A stretch of 64,000 bases of DNA from Reticulascus tulasneorum (Eukaryota; Ascomycota; Sordariomycetes; Glomerellales; Reticulascaceae). The DNA lies in contig LSAX01000007.1 of the NCBI GenBank assembly GCA_001557505.1, positions 2,790,001 to 2,854,000 on the forward strand, in the 5' to 3' direction. Under the pieces are notes generated by a model. That model did not search any database and had not been told where the DNA came from. It saw only the letters and a program-made list of their open reading frames with translations. Each line of letters opens with the position of its first letter. Position 1 is the stretch's first letter. Position numbers and translations under genes: made by a program. Positions 47,377 through 57,773 of the stretch are shown here, one piece after another.

Positions 47377-48170
47377 TCGACAGCTGTTAAGTTTCCAGAT
47401 CGCTTAACCGCATTCAGACTCTCATCCAGACAATGCCGGACTCGGCCTCCATGAGAGGGCATAAGCCGACGAGCTTCCCGATAACCTCAACAAGTTCGAT
47501 GGCAAAACACAACGGAAACGCTTGCGAAGATGGTGGGGGACGAAAGAGATGTGGGGAGATACGTGCGGTTCGAGGCGGGTTTGGTCATTTGCTGGGTCTT
47601 GGTTCCTTTTTTCGTCATATGTTTTAGTACCTGTTTTCGGGATTTGTTTTATTTGGTTTTCGCGTTGGAAATTCCCTGTTTTCTTTTTTTGCTATGAATC
47701 ATTGGCATTGTACGACGGTGGCGGCGGCGCGTTTCTACTTGGATATGAGCGAGCACGACCTTTCGTTTCTCTTTTACCCACCTTCCTGGTCCGAAGTCTG
47801 GCAGCGGTGGTGATTTTTCTGGATTTGATTTGTTTCCTACTATAGAATTGCGTCAATGATTTTTTATTTGGCATTACTTTTGTTACTGTGTGTCATGTGG
47901 CCGTCAGGCGCTGCGCGGGAGCGCAGTCGACAGCAACTCTCTGTCTGGTTCGCTGTCCTTGTCCTGCCACATTTCATCTTCCCTGATGCAGTGCCCTAAG
48001 GCGCATGGCATTTCGACACTCTCGACTGTGCGCGACTGAGAATGACTCGAATCTAAAGCACCAATAGTCGGCGCATGCCGCCAGATCAGACCGCGGAAAG
48101 GTTGGTCAGGAGGCTGGACACAGGGAGAAAGAAGCCGAGGATCGGCTCGGGGACACCACAGAGCGGATCG
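47377..48170. other. intergenic downstream of gene B
   Basis: About 0.8 kb with T-rich stretches (47600-47700) that could be 3' UTR. No gene seen. Confidence 0.4.
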
Positions 48171-48403
48171 ATGCCACAAGTGGGGATTCGTTCCTCTCAC
48201 CGACACAAAGCCTTCTCCTGGTGCTATTGCCCTTCCGATCCATGGCCTCAGTGGACGCTATACGACATGGCCTCAAGGAAACCGCAGAGCGTGGCGCATG
48301 GTTGGAAGCAGTGGATCATGGGAATGGTAAGTGCAATTCCTGTTTTTTTTTGCCAGTCCATATTCCGAAATGCAAGTCCTGCACACGTTCCACATGTCCT
48401 GAA
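48171..48403 (+). pseudogene. possible decayed copy D of the small zinc-ribbon family
   Basis: Two pieces in different frames recall the family. One runs from ATG 48171 and contains F-S-W-C-Y-C-P-S-D-P-W. The other (about 48325-48395) reads K-C-N-S-C-F-F-L, then H-I-P-K-C-K-S-C-T-R-S-T-C-P-E-A. A 56-nt removal (about 48300-48355, GTTGGA to TTGCCAG) would join them in frame, but the donor is poor and the last motif Cys is missing. The second piece lies immediately upstream of the TATA box of gene C and runs on openly toward it. It is best read as a tandem relic; chance cannot be excluded. Confidence 0.28.
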
Positions 48404-48409
48404 GCTTTC

Positions 48410-48416
48410 TATATAA
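48410..48416 (+). promoter_or_regulatory. TATA box of small zinc-ribbon gene C
   Basis: TATATAA in CTTTCTATATAACGCC, 132 nt before ATG 48542, with a pyrimidine-rich leader at 48480-48540. Confidence 0.55.
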
Positions 48417-48541
48417 CGCCAGTCCTCGTTCTCTCCGATATGAAGAGAAATGAACACACGCTCACAAGCACTTCGATCACCTATCTCCACCATCTCTTCG
48501 CATTACCTTCCTCTTTCTCACTCCGCACCCATTCTTTCAGG

Positions 48542-48756
48542 ATGCCAAAGACTCAATATATCACCACCTACGTGTGGTACTGCGTAACTCCCCAAATTTG
48601 CAACGCCTATTGATAGGACCTAGAGCTAACAAACCCAAGACCCATTGCGACTCTGGACCAATGAGCTGGATATACGTCAGCAGCTGCGTCAACTGCCAGC
48701 GGTCGCGGTGCAGAAGCTGTAGAGCGGTCCCAATTACGACGCCCGTGAACCAATAG
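48542..48756 (+). CDS. very small zinc-ribbon-like Cys-rich protein C (52 aa)
   Basis: Exon 1 48542-48583 encodes 14 residues ending V-W-Y-C. The 56-nt intron 48584-48639 has donor GTAACT, branch GAGCTAAC and acceptor CCCAAG. Exon 2 48640-48756 reads T-H-C-D-S-G-P-M-S-W-I-Y, then S-S-C-V-N-C-Q-R-S-R-C-R-S-C and a short tail to TAG. Spliced motif: W-x-C-x2-C-x12-C-x2-C-x4-C-x2-C. Without splicing the frame stops before the remaining cysteines, so the intron is required. It is a paralogue of gene B 1.3 kb upstream, with the intron at the same place. Six cysteines in this spacing suggest a zinc-ribbon fold. Function unknown; no signal or membrane segment. Confidence 0.68.
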
Positions 48757-50785
48757 GTGTGTGATTTGACTTATGAAACTCAACTTCGGATAGATTACTA
48801 ACGCATGTCCTAAGGCCGTAGTACCATTCGAGGTTTACCCACATTCCCAGTTTATATGCTGTTCGGCACTCCTGTCAGCAAATGCGCCGGCAGAGTTTCT
48901 CCTAGTTGGCAACATCGCGAGGAGCTCTGTCTCAAGTCAAGACGGAACTATGAACATCGCCAGCCCGGCTACTTGGCTACCTGATGTCCTACCACCACAA
49001 CACTTTTTACTCTTTCTTTCCCCTACCCTATTTCTTTACTTTCCCCTTCTGTATTTAACCCCTTCTTGTTTATTTGTTTTTTTTACCTCACCTTTTCGCG
49101 CACCCTTGTTCCTCGGCGGGCTGGGTCCCTTACACGGCGGTGGCACTCTTGAAATTCCAGTTCCTTACACCGGTAATTGCGGAGCTACTTACCGGTTTTG
49201 TTTGACGAACGCCGGGACGAAGACACGCAGTCATGTATCAATGATGGGTTAGACATGGTCACGTTTATGATTTTTGATTCGGTATTGTGGTTTAGTTTAG
49301 CGAGTTAGTTTAGAATATTACATCCCCCAGTTACCCCCCTGTCCCCGACTTCGTCATGTCTTCCTAACTCCCGTGCCGGTGTAAGGCCAACCACACCGAG
49401 GCCCACTCATTTCGTAAATCCTTTTGTTCTAGCTCCGCAATCCCTGTATTCGGACTTTTTTGTCTGAAGCGCATACTTCCATTTTGCAATCGGCCTTGTG
49501 ATTTATTTTTCACCCATTGTGGAACGGGCTGGTTGTTGCACGAGCTGAGGTTGGACGTTGCCAATCCCCCCCCCCTCCACACCCCCGAAGGTGAAGCACA
49601 TTTAACGGTGAGGTGAGTCAAGGTGGAGCTGCCAGTTGCGGTTGATTGAGGCTCGAAGTTAGGGGGCTGAGCAGACCTCGATTTATTGGCCACGGCTCCC
49701 GCCTCTGTTCGGATGGATAGCACTGGTCCACTGCCATGCAAACAAACAAACGTGCCGCCTCGGGCTTGTAAACAGATGCCTAATTAGCAGCACCCCAGAG
49801 CCGTGTCATGCCACCCTGGAACATTTGGCTCAAAGCCCCCCCCCCTCGCCCTCAAAACACACCCTAATCCATCCGGTTTCCAAATCCCAATTCCCAAATC
49901 CAGCAAGAAATCGTACAGTAGCCACCCCCATTCCGATAATCCAAAAGCTGCCCATTGTCGAACTCTTCTCGAATAATCCATGTTCCAAGCCACCCAGCCT
50001 CTGGACCGTGTCGGTGTGGTGACACGACAGCAGCCGATCGCACCTTGGGTTAGGTGAAGGGAAAAAAAGGGGCGATGCCTCCGATGCCAATCACTCCGTT
50101 TAAGGCCCCCCCCTTCCCTCATCCCCCTCTCTCTCCCTGGGGCGCCGCTTGTGTGTCTGCGAGGCCCCAACCTCATGGGGCGCCTCACACCGAGACGTGA
50201 GGCTCTTGTGAGGACTGGGATTCGGTGAGATTGGGCCTTGTGATAGGTTGGAGCGCGTACTTTTGTGCCAGGGACCCAAGTAATTCCTCATCTCGTGAGG
50301 GAGAGAATGGCAGAAAAGCCCCCTCGGACAGCGCCCCCTTTGGACGAGCCTCACACGCCGGAAGAGGCGAGGTTCGGCTAGACGAAAATCACGGTCAGGT
50401 TGCCATGGGCTTTAAGCAGTGACACCCGTAGTTTCCCGTAGACCAAACGTCATTGCACTGGCGAAGAAAAAACATCCGTTACCACCCCATTCAGTCGCAG
50501 CAGCGGATTCTCAGGTAAAGAGCACTTCGATTACAACCCGCCAGCATAGCTTGTTACCAGGATACTAAGATACGATTGCCCCCTCCAATCCGTGTTGATG
50601 CAGCGAGAAATCAATAAGCCGCTGGTACTTGATGTACACGAGCAGATGCAAGCAGCTGGTCCCAGTAATATACAGCCAATTTCGCCTGTTCCGTTGAGGG
50701 AAACCCACACCCAGAGCCAACGCCCGCAGCAACCAACTCCATACTTCCAGGCATCTGTCCACTGACTATCCTCCACCCTTCACCC
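48757..50785. other. intergenic, no supported gene
   Basis: About 2 kb between gene C and the ASH1 stop. A CT-rich tract (49012-49085) resembles a fungal leader but no coding sequence follows it convincingly. Homopolymer C tracts occur at 49567-49576, 49839-49846 and 50107-50112. Confidence 0.45.
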
Positions 50786-53248
50786 CTAAATGCCACGCCG
50801 CGCGGTGATCGTACCATCCGGGCTCACGAGCCGAATTCTCGCAGCTCGCGACAACTCCAGTCCCTTACGTGGCGAGGACATGCTCTTTCGGCCCTTCGTT
50901 GTCTTGGGCGACACCTTCTTCCCGGGCTTCACGTTCTCGTCTCCCACACCCGCGGCGACGATGGTCAAGCTTGAGGCACGAGATGACACGATCGTTCTGG
51001 GCGATGACTTGCCGTAGGTCTTGATAACGCGTCCAGAGCTCGACTTTCGAACAACCGTGGTCTTGTGAGCAGGGCTTGGGACCTTGTATTTTTTAGTTCC
51101 AAGGGCGGTCTTTGCGTTGATCGAAATGCTCGACACGCTCCTCTTCACGGTGGCCGCGCCCTTTGCCGCGCCTTTTGCTGCGCCTTTGGCAACCTTGATG
51201 CTCGTTTTGGAGATTGACCGCTTGACGCCAGTTGCAACCTTGATCTTGCGCTTCTTCGACTGGGGTCCGCTCGCCTCGGCTTCTCCAACCAGCTCCTTTA
51301 GCTTTCTCTTGCCCGCCTTCACAGCTTTCTTCACTGTCTGCTTGACGTCTAGCTTTGGCTTTGCTTCTCGAGGTCGGGGTCCCAATACTCCTCGACAATT
51401 GGGCTCGCCGCAAAGACATTTCTGGACGTTCTTGGCAGAGAATGGATCAAAGTTGTAATCGTAGGTCAGCTCATCTCCAGTGGAGATCGGCCTGTCGCCG
51501 GCGAAGAGCGCCATGCGTGGCTGTCCCGAGACAATCCACTTTATCATTCGGCAATTTGGATTGCAAGAGTGATTGACGAAGCGGGCAATCGATCCAGTTG
51601 TGGCATCGATAATCATATTTTGGTCGAAGCTCATCAGATAGTAGCACTGCGCGTTCATGTCAGCTTTAAACTTTGGTGTGGCGATCCTGCTCATGCTTTT
51701 CATACCTCATTGTCCTTGTACTTTTCGTTCATGCGATTCTCGCATTCCTCTTCCGTAATAATCTCACCCGTGTATTCCATAATTATTTGATTAGGCTCAA
51801 AGCATCGGTTGGCGCGGACGCCATGGCCACGGTCGCCCGTCTTGATTACCTCGATACCAATGCGATATTTGCCACCGCCAGCCTTTCTCTCTTGAAGATC
51901 AGCGAAAGCACGGTTGGTACAAAACGCCTTGCCAACGTTGCAGTTGTTATCGTCACACTCGTAGAGCATGATGCGGTTCTGACAGCTCTCATCACACCCA
52001 TCTATTGGCTTGCAAACGCACTTGCTCTGCCCGTCCATGAGGTGCGGTGACTTCTTCCAGTAAAGCAGCGAGTCTCCAATGAAACGATCTGTACACGCGT
52101 TAGTATCATAGAACGACTCCAGGGCTTCAGGGTGGCTTACTTCGGGTCATCTTTCTCCATTCGTCAGGCTTTGGCTGACCTGGAGGAAGAGGATTGCAGA
52201 CATCGAAAGGCAGTTTGAAGTCTCGGCCATTAATGAGAAGCCTCAGCCCGTTAAACATCGGCAGAGGGAGGACCTTGTTGGGGCGACCGCTAGGAATGAG
52301 TTCCGGGACTTGTGAGAGCTTTTTCTTCTCCGCTGTTGCAAGTCCCTTGGAGATGTCAACCGGTGATTCCTGGCCGGAATAGAGCCCGCGGTCAAGCCAC
52401 TTCTTCGCGCGTCTGCCCTTTCTAGTGACGACTTCTACGGCTTCCTCCTGCTTTTCAGCAGCCTTCTTTGGCGAGGCTGGTTCGATCTTGGCCTTTTTCT
52501 TGGCTCGTCCACTCTCGGCTTCTTCCAAGGCGATTAATTTCCCATTTGACCAGACGGTATGTACAATAGGCTGGGTGTCAATGTGGGCAAACTCCTTCGT
52601 ATCCTGAAGGCGTTGCAGCTCTCGTGTCATCCTTGACAAACCCTTCTCGACGTTCTTCCGACTGCGTTTGCCGAGGGTGGAGATCTTGCTCGCAATGTTG
52701 GACACCTGGGTAGTAGCACGACGCGACGAAGTTCTGGTGGTCCGAGGAGATTCCTGCTGCTGTCGCCGGGTTCGCGGGGTATTGAGGCCCCGAATCGACC
52801 ATTGAAGGTCCAACGCGTCAATACCGTCGCGTACCAGTCGTTCGGCATCTTTTCCACCCTTGCCCGGGCTCGACGACGAGCCTTCACCATTGCCAACGAG
52901 GGTATCGCCAGAAACTGTTCGTCTTCTGCGGCCAACAACCTCGTCTCCGTTTGCGCGACGCTTGCCGTGACCTGCGGTACCACTCAATTGAGCGAGATTG
53001 TAAGTCGGCTGGGCGGCACGTGCTCTTCGAGCGCGTCCGGAAGACGGGGGCTCTTCAGCGGGCGATTCCGTTTCGAGAAGCGGAGTGCTTTCCAGCTTGG
53101 GCGTATCGGACGCCAGGCTGACATTGTCCGAGATGCTGGTGGGCGGTGTAGAGCTCGAAGACGCGAGGTTGGACGAGGTATCGGTGGCGGCGGCTGAAAT
53201 GCAGCTCTCGCTGGAGAAGAGGGACATCATGTTGACTTCGGAAGCCAT
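50786..53248 (-). CDS. ASH1: ASH1-type histone H3K36 methyltransferase (AWS-SET-PostSET)
   Basis: Three exons: 53248-52141, 52088-51706 and 51646-50786, 783 aa, with introns of 52 and 59 nt. Residues 1-370 are disordered and basic/Ser-rich. The AWS zinc cluster follows (C-V-C-K-P-I-D-G-C-D-E-S-C, then C-D-D-N-N-C). Next is the SET domain, with G-H-G-V-R-A-N-R, E-Y-T-G-E-I-I, the cofactor-binding R-F-V-N-H-S-C-N-P-N (about 517-526) and L-T-Y-D-Y-N-F, and then the PostSET C-L-C-G-E-P-N-C-R-G. No WW or SRI domain is present, which separates it from Set2 and points to Ash1. The C-terminus is a Lys/Ala/Ser-rich tail with an A-K-G-A repeat. It should act on nucleosomes in the nucleus, in fungi mostly at poorly transcribed genes. 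Assignment to Ash1 is by domain layout. Confidence 0.92.
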
Positions 53249-54983
53249 GTTCTTGACGCGAATTTCTGCGTGTCAAGCTTCATCCGCGTGCCGAGGATCT
53301 TCTGGAGGGGATGCGACGCGTTGGAAAAGGGATTGCGAGGTTGAAAAAGAGGAAAATCTGAGGTGGACACGACACACGTAAAAGAAGATGGAGGCTGACA
53401 GGGGTGGGACGGGGGACGTGGACGTGGACGTGGGAAACCGGTGCGAAGGCGCAGACCTGCAAGAATACAGAGGGCGCAATTCAGCAAGAAGAGGCACAAT
53501 TGAGGTGCGGCTGGCGGGCGGAGAACAAGATTGAGCGAGAATCGCGGCTGGAGTTAAGCATCGCACATTTTGGGAAAGTCGCGCGGGAAGGGTGAGGTTG
53601 TCGAGTGGGGACGTGATTGGGAAGTGAGAAAAGGGAAGCGGAGGGACGGCCTTTAAGAGGGAGGCTGGTTCCTCGATAGGGTAAGTCGGTAAGCTAATAA
53701 CCCACGCTGCTGGCTGGCTGGCCTGGCCCGCTGGCCACCACTGCACCTAATTATGTATTATTTACTGGACCGACCGCCCCGTACATACACGAACCATACC
53801 TACCCATACATACATACTCTGTAAATAACTAACTTATCATTGGATGCACCGACTATATGAATGTAAACACAACTGTTGCCCCCCCCGTGTGGTCCGTGTT
53901 ATCCTCCACTCAGGACGCCTCTTTCGACTAACACGGCCGTGTTTGGGGGGAGGGGGGGAGGGGAAGAACAACACTCTGATGAATTTGCTTTCATTCCAGA
54001 AGGTCTGCAGATGGGTAATTGGCCAACTGTCACGCAATGCATCTATCTCGTGGATATGTGCATCGTTGCCTGTGAAGTTCGTTTGGACCGTTCTCGCTAT
54101 CCGCTCCAGCGTTTGCATTGACAGGCACACGCACACACACGCACACGCACGCACGCAACTCGCTCTCTCGCGTTGCTGCACCCTGCCCCGTTACCTACAT
54201 GCGCTTACCTTCACCCTATGCACCTCTCCCCGAGTGGGGAGGCAGCTCGACGATAACCCCGTCGTGCCCGTGCAGGATTTGCAGGATTTGCAGCGTCTGA
54301 GGGATTGATAGGTGTGGAGAACTTTATTCAACTGCTTCACAGCAAGCTTGTGCCTTGATAACCAGGTTGCCGGGCATGGACTGGGCGCTATCCCATCTTT
54401 CTCAGGGCCCGACCTGCCTTTCCCGTTCGGTGCAAATACTGGGTTGTGAATGACACAGGGGGGGAGGGGGAGGTTGACACGTTCTGGAGGATCTGCCCCC
54501 TTTGTGGGGTGGGCATGCACACCTCACCTGGAACTAGAGACATCGCTTGCATCTTCTTTTGGGCCACGGGGGGCCAGAAATCGGGATCAAGCAGACAATT
54601 CGAGTTCACCGGTCAAATAGGCCAGCAGCAGATTGCAAGGTCGCAAATACGTAGTCACAGGGACGAAATGGGATGAGATGAGAATTTGTTGCCCGTTGTT
54701 TTATATTCTCTCAGTCTAATCCTCCAAGCCTATGTTGGGGGGGTTGTTGATCAAATTTGGGCAACGCCACGTACAGAAAAGGGTATTATCGTATGAATGG
54801 TAAGGAGAAAAACACGGGACCAGGCTAAGCAGGCCCTGCACCAGCATTGAACCTCAGCTTCGACATACCAATGTGGGGAAAACAAAACAGTCCCTCGAAA
54901 TATTCAAGAAATCATCGCCGCGATACAAGCATGGTCAATGTATTGACATGTGCCAATGAGTTGCCCGTTTTTTTTTTGGGTCT
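53249..54983. other. intergenic, ASH1 promoter and SFH5 3' flank
   Basis: The first 400-500 bp upstream of ASH1 are GC-rich and likely leader/promoter (minus strand). A CA/CG dinucleotide run lies at about 54125-54156. No gene is supported. Confidence 0.5.
54125..54156 (+). repeat. imperfect (CA)n/(CG) microsatellite
   Basis: Alternating CACACG units in non-coding sequence. Confidence 0.85.
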
Positions 54984-56260
54984 TTAGGCTGTGGTGGCCG
55001 CCGTCGAGGGTTTCTTACTCTCCTCTGGGATGTCCTGCAAGGTGAGGACAGACACATCAGGGGCAGAAGAATCTTGTTCCGACGCGGATTTGGACCCTTC
55101 AGTAACTACGGGCTTGTTCTCCGTACTAGAATCAACGAGGGGCACGATGTCCATGGCCGGTTCGGTGGGTGGCACAGTTGTGGTCGCTGGTTGCTCGACC
55201 TTCTCCGGTGCAGGAGCAGCATCAGAGGGCTCTGCGACCGGAGTTTCCTTAGCAGCCTCGGGCGGCGGCGTGGATTTCTCCTTAGGATCAGCCAGCTTGA
55301 CAGTATCGCCCTCCTTGACGCTGGCGCCGGCGCCGCCGTATTCCTTGGGAAGAGTGTCTTTGATGGTGGTGAGCTCGGTGGCCAAGGTGGTACCGGAGGC
55401 CATTGGGTGGAACTTGGACAGAGTCGCGGCATTGACGAAGAGCTTCATAGCACCGTACAGCCATCCCATGATGGTGGGGACGTTGACAAAGTACTTGTGA
55501 GAGAGCAACTCAGGATAGGCCATGGAAAATGTCTGGATGGCTGCCTTGGAAGCAGCCTTGACGGCCGGGTCCATGCGGAAGAAACTGACGCTCAAGTAAT
55601 CGTGGACCTGAATCATCTGATACGGATCTGGGCCGTTCTCGGGAATACGGGTCTCGACTTTGGCAAGGTTCAGCTTCCGGACACCGAGCTCCATCAACGC
55701 TGCGCGCCAATTTATGAACCTAGGTCCGAGTCAGTGACGAAACAGCGTTTGGATGAGAGGCAATCCGACTCTTACTCTTCGACGTTGCCAAAGGTGGCCT
55801 TGTTGTCCTTCACCGCACCGTAGATATTCCAGGTGATGATGACTTCCTTGCCATCACTGGCTGAATGGCGGGTAACGTATCCCAAGTCACCGAACTTGGA
55901 TTTGTCGAAGATCTCCTCGTCCACGAGCCGGCCGGGGTTCATCTTCTTTCTCCATTGCAGGGCCTTGGTGAGTTGCTCCTTAGCCAGGCCGACATCGTCA
56001 GTGTTGGCCCGCAAGAATTTCTGCAGCACGACAGCGGTGGGCACATGATTTTCATCAACGAGCTCGACGCCCCACATCTCCTTGTGGCCATCAGCATCGG
56101 CAATAATAGCCTGAAGCTCAGCGCTCAGTTTGGTGAGGCTGGAGGTCGTGGTGTCTACCACGGGGACTGGAGCGGTGGAGGCATCCGCAGCCGGGGGAGC
56201 TGCAGCAGGAGCTGCGGGAGCTGGAGCAGCTGGGGCTGTGGCTGGGGCTTCTGCGGACAT
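54984..56260 (-). CDS. SFH5: phosphatidylinositol transfer protein SFH5 (Sec14/CRAL-TRIO)
   Basis: Two exons, 56260-55776 and 55719-54984, 56-nt intron, 406 aa. Residues 1-40 are Ala/Pro-rich. The CRAL-TRIO N-terminal helices (V-L-Q-K-F-L-R-A-N) and the lipid-binding domain follow, with F-F-R-M-D-P-A-V, the P-E-L-L-S-H-K-Y-F-V-N-V-P segment and the SFH5-typical G-W-L-Y-G-A-M-K-L-F-V, F-H-P-M-A-S-G-T-T-L-A and L-P-K-E-Y-G-G-A-G. A disordered tail of about 120 residues, rich in Pro, Thr, Glu and Ala, extends past the domain. Yeast Sfh5 is a Sec14-like protein at ER/plasma-membrane sites and has been reported to bind haem. Which ligand applies here cannot be told from sequence. Confidence 0.94.
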
Positions 56261-57773
56261 GATAAAGGATGTATAGACCGTTATTGGTTTTGTCTAATGA
56301 ATGCTTTCAAAGCAGAGAATGGCAAAAGTATGTTTACTGGGCAGCTCTGTTTGGCAATTTGTTGATGTGACGAAGTCGAACTGAAAGCCTTGACGTTTTT
56401 TTTTTTTTTGTGTTGAGCTTGGAGGACTCGGAAAAGTTGCAGGCTCGTATCCGAGGAACGTCCGATATGTGGACGAGAGATGAGATGGACAATGGGCCCC
56501 TTGCTACAGATTACCTCACTTGCTATTGTACGTATTCAATATCAAATGAGATGCGTCTAAGTTGTTTGGAGAAAGAGTCTTGATCATATGTAAATCTGAG
56601 ACTTTGGCCAGATATAATTTGAACAGCGAGATATTGTAGAGGCCACATGGTTCAATCCCCCCCGACCTGACCAGAAACTTTGGAAAAAGGAAATCCGACA
56701 CACAAGATCGACTTCGGCTCCGAAGCAGCCCATACACGCCGTGGTTTTAGGTCAGTACGGAGTAGCGTGATGTGTTAAAAGCTGCCGTCAATGAGCCTCT
56801 CTACAGGATTGAAATTCTATCTAGTCAAAACTGTTATAGCCAGCCAGTGGTGACATATAGTGAAGCTCACTGACTTTAGAAGATGTGCTTGGCCGCCGCC
56901 TGCAAATCCGATGTCCGAGCAGAGCAGCCCAACAAAGTGTGGATGTCCCCTGCTGTCAGGTCATCCAAACCGCTGTGGCCCGTGCCCGTAGCCCTGTAAA
57001 TTAGGTACACCGTTTTCCACGGTTCAGGTTCCCTCCTTGGCAAAACAGTGGCTTTGCCCGCCCGGGAGATGCCGGGAGTTGGCGGCCGTCCCGGTACCTG
57101 CAGGAACCAATTCACTGATCCGCTCTCTCCCAAATTAGTTCGTGCAGCCTCATCTCCACTTCCCAGCTTCAACCTCATAAAACTTACATAGCAAAGCAAA
57201 CGACCCTAAACCCAAATCTCACCATCCATCCCTGCAGCAGCTTGGAAATATTCATCGCCCAAGCTGAGCGAATTCATAATACTGGGGCCAATAGGTTTTT
57301 CATTAACTAGGTTTCTCGAGAAATACTCTCTTGTTCCAGTAATGCAAAACCAAGCATCCCTTTCATAGATGCAAATTCCGACCGAACGCCTGACTGATAT
57401 CCTCCTAAAACAGCAAAGAAAAACCGAAGACTCTCAACTATCGCCCGCCAGAAAGAGACGAGTTATGTCCTGATCCTGCCCAAAGCAGTCCCCAAAACAG
57501 GAGATGGTTCAGAGACCGTGGTCACTGATAAACGTATCTCATGTGAAGCATCCTGAAATCTTCCAAAGCACGAGATCCAACCGCCGTAGTTACAGCTCGT
57601 TAGGGCGAAAGAGCCACTTCGCAATGTCAATCATTACCTCTTTCCCCCATAGCAGAAAACTGCAACCCAGTAGCAGTAGAAGGGGCTTCGTGCATTGCCC
57701 GCCAGTCTGTCATTCGTCAACTTCAAATTTCCTCTTTTTTTTCTTTCTCGTCGTTCTTCCATCAATTCTGCGC
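56261..57773. other. intergenic, SFH5 promoter and 3' flank of the RRM gene
   Basis: About 1.5 kb without a supported gene. A 14-nt T run lies at 56396-56409, about 135 nt upstream of the SFH5 ATG (a poly-A tract on the coding strand). Confidence 0.5.

Noticed and set aside
39999..53248. Secondary-metabolite cluster or defence island
   Set aside because: No synthase, P450, transporter or NLR-type genes; neighbours are unrelated housekeeping genes plus Cys-rich miniproteins.
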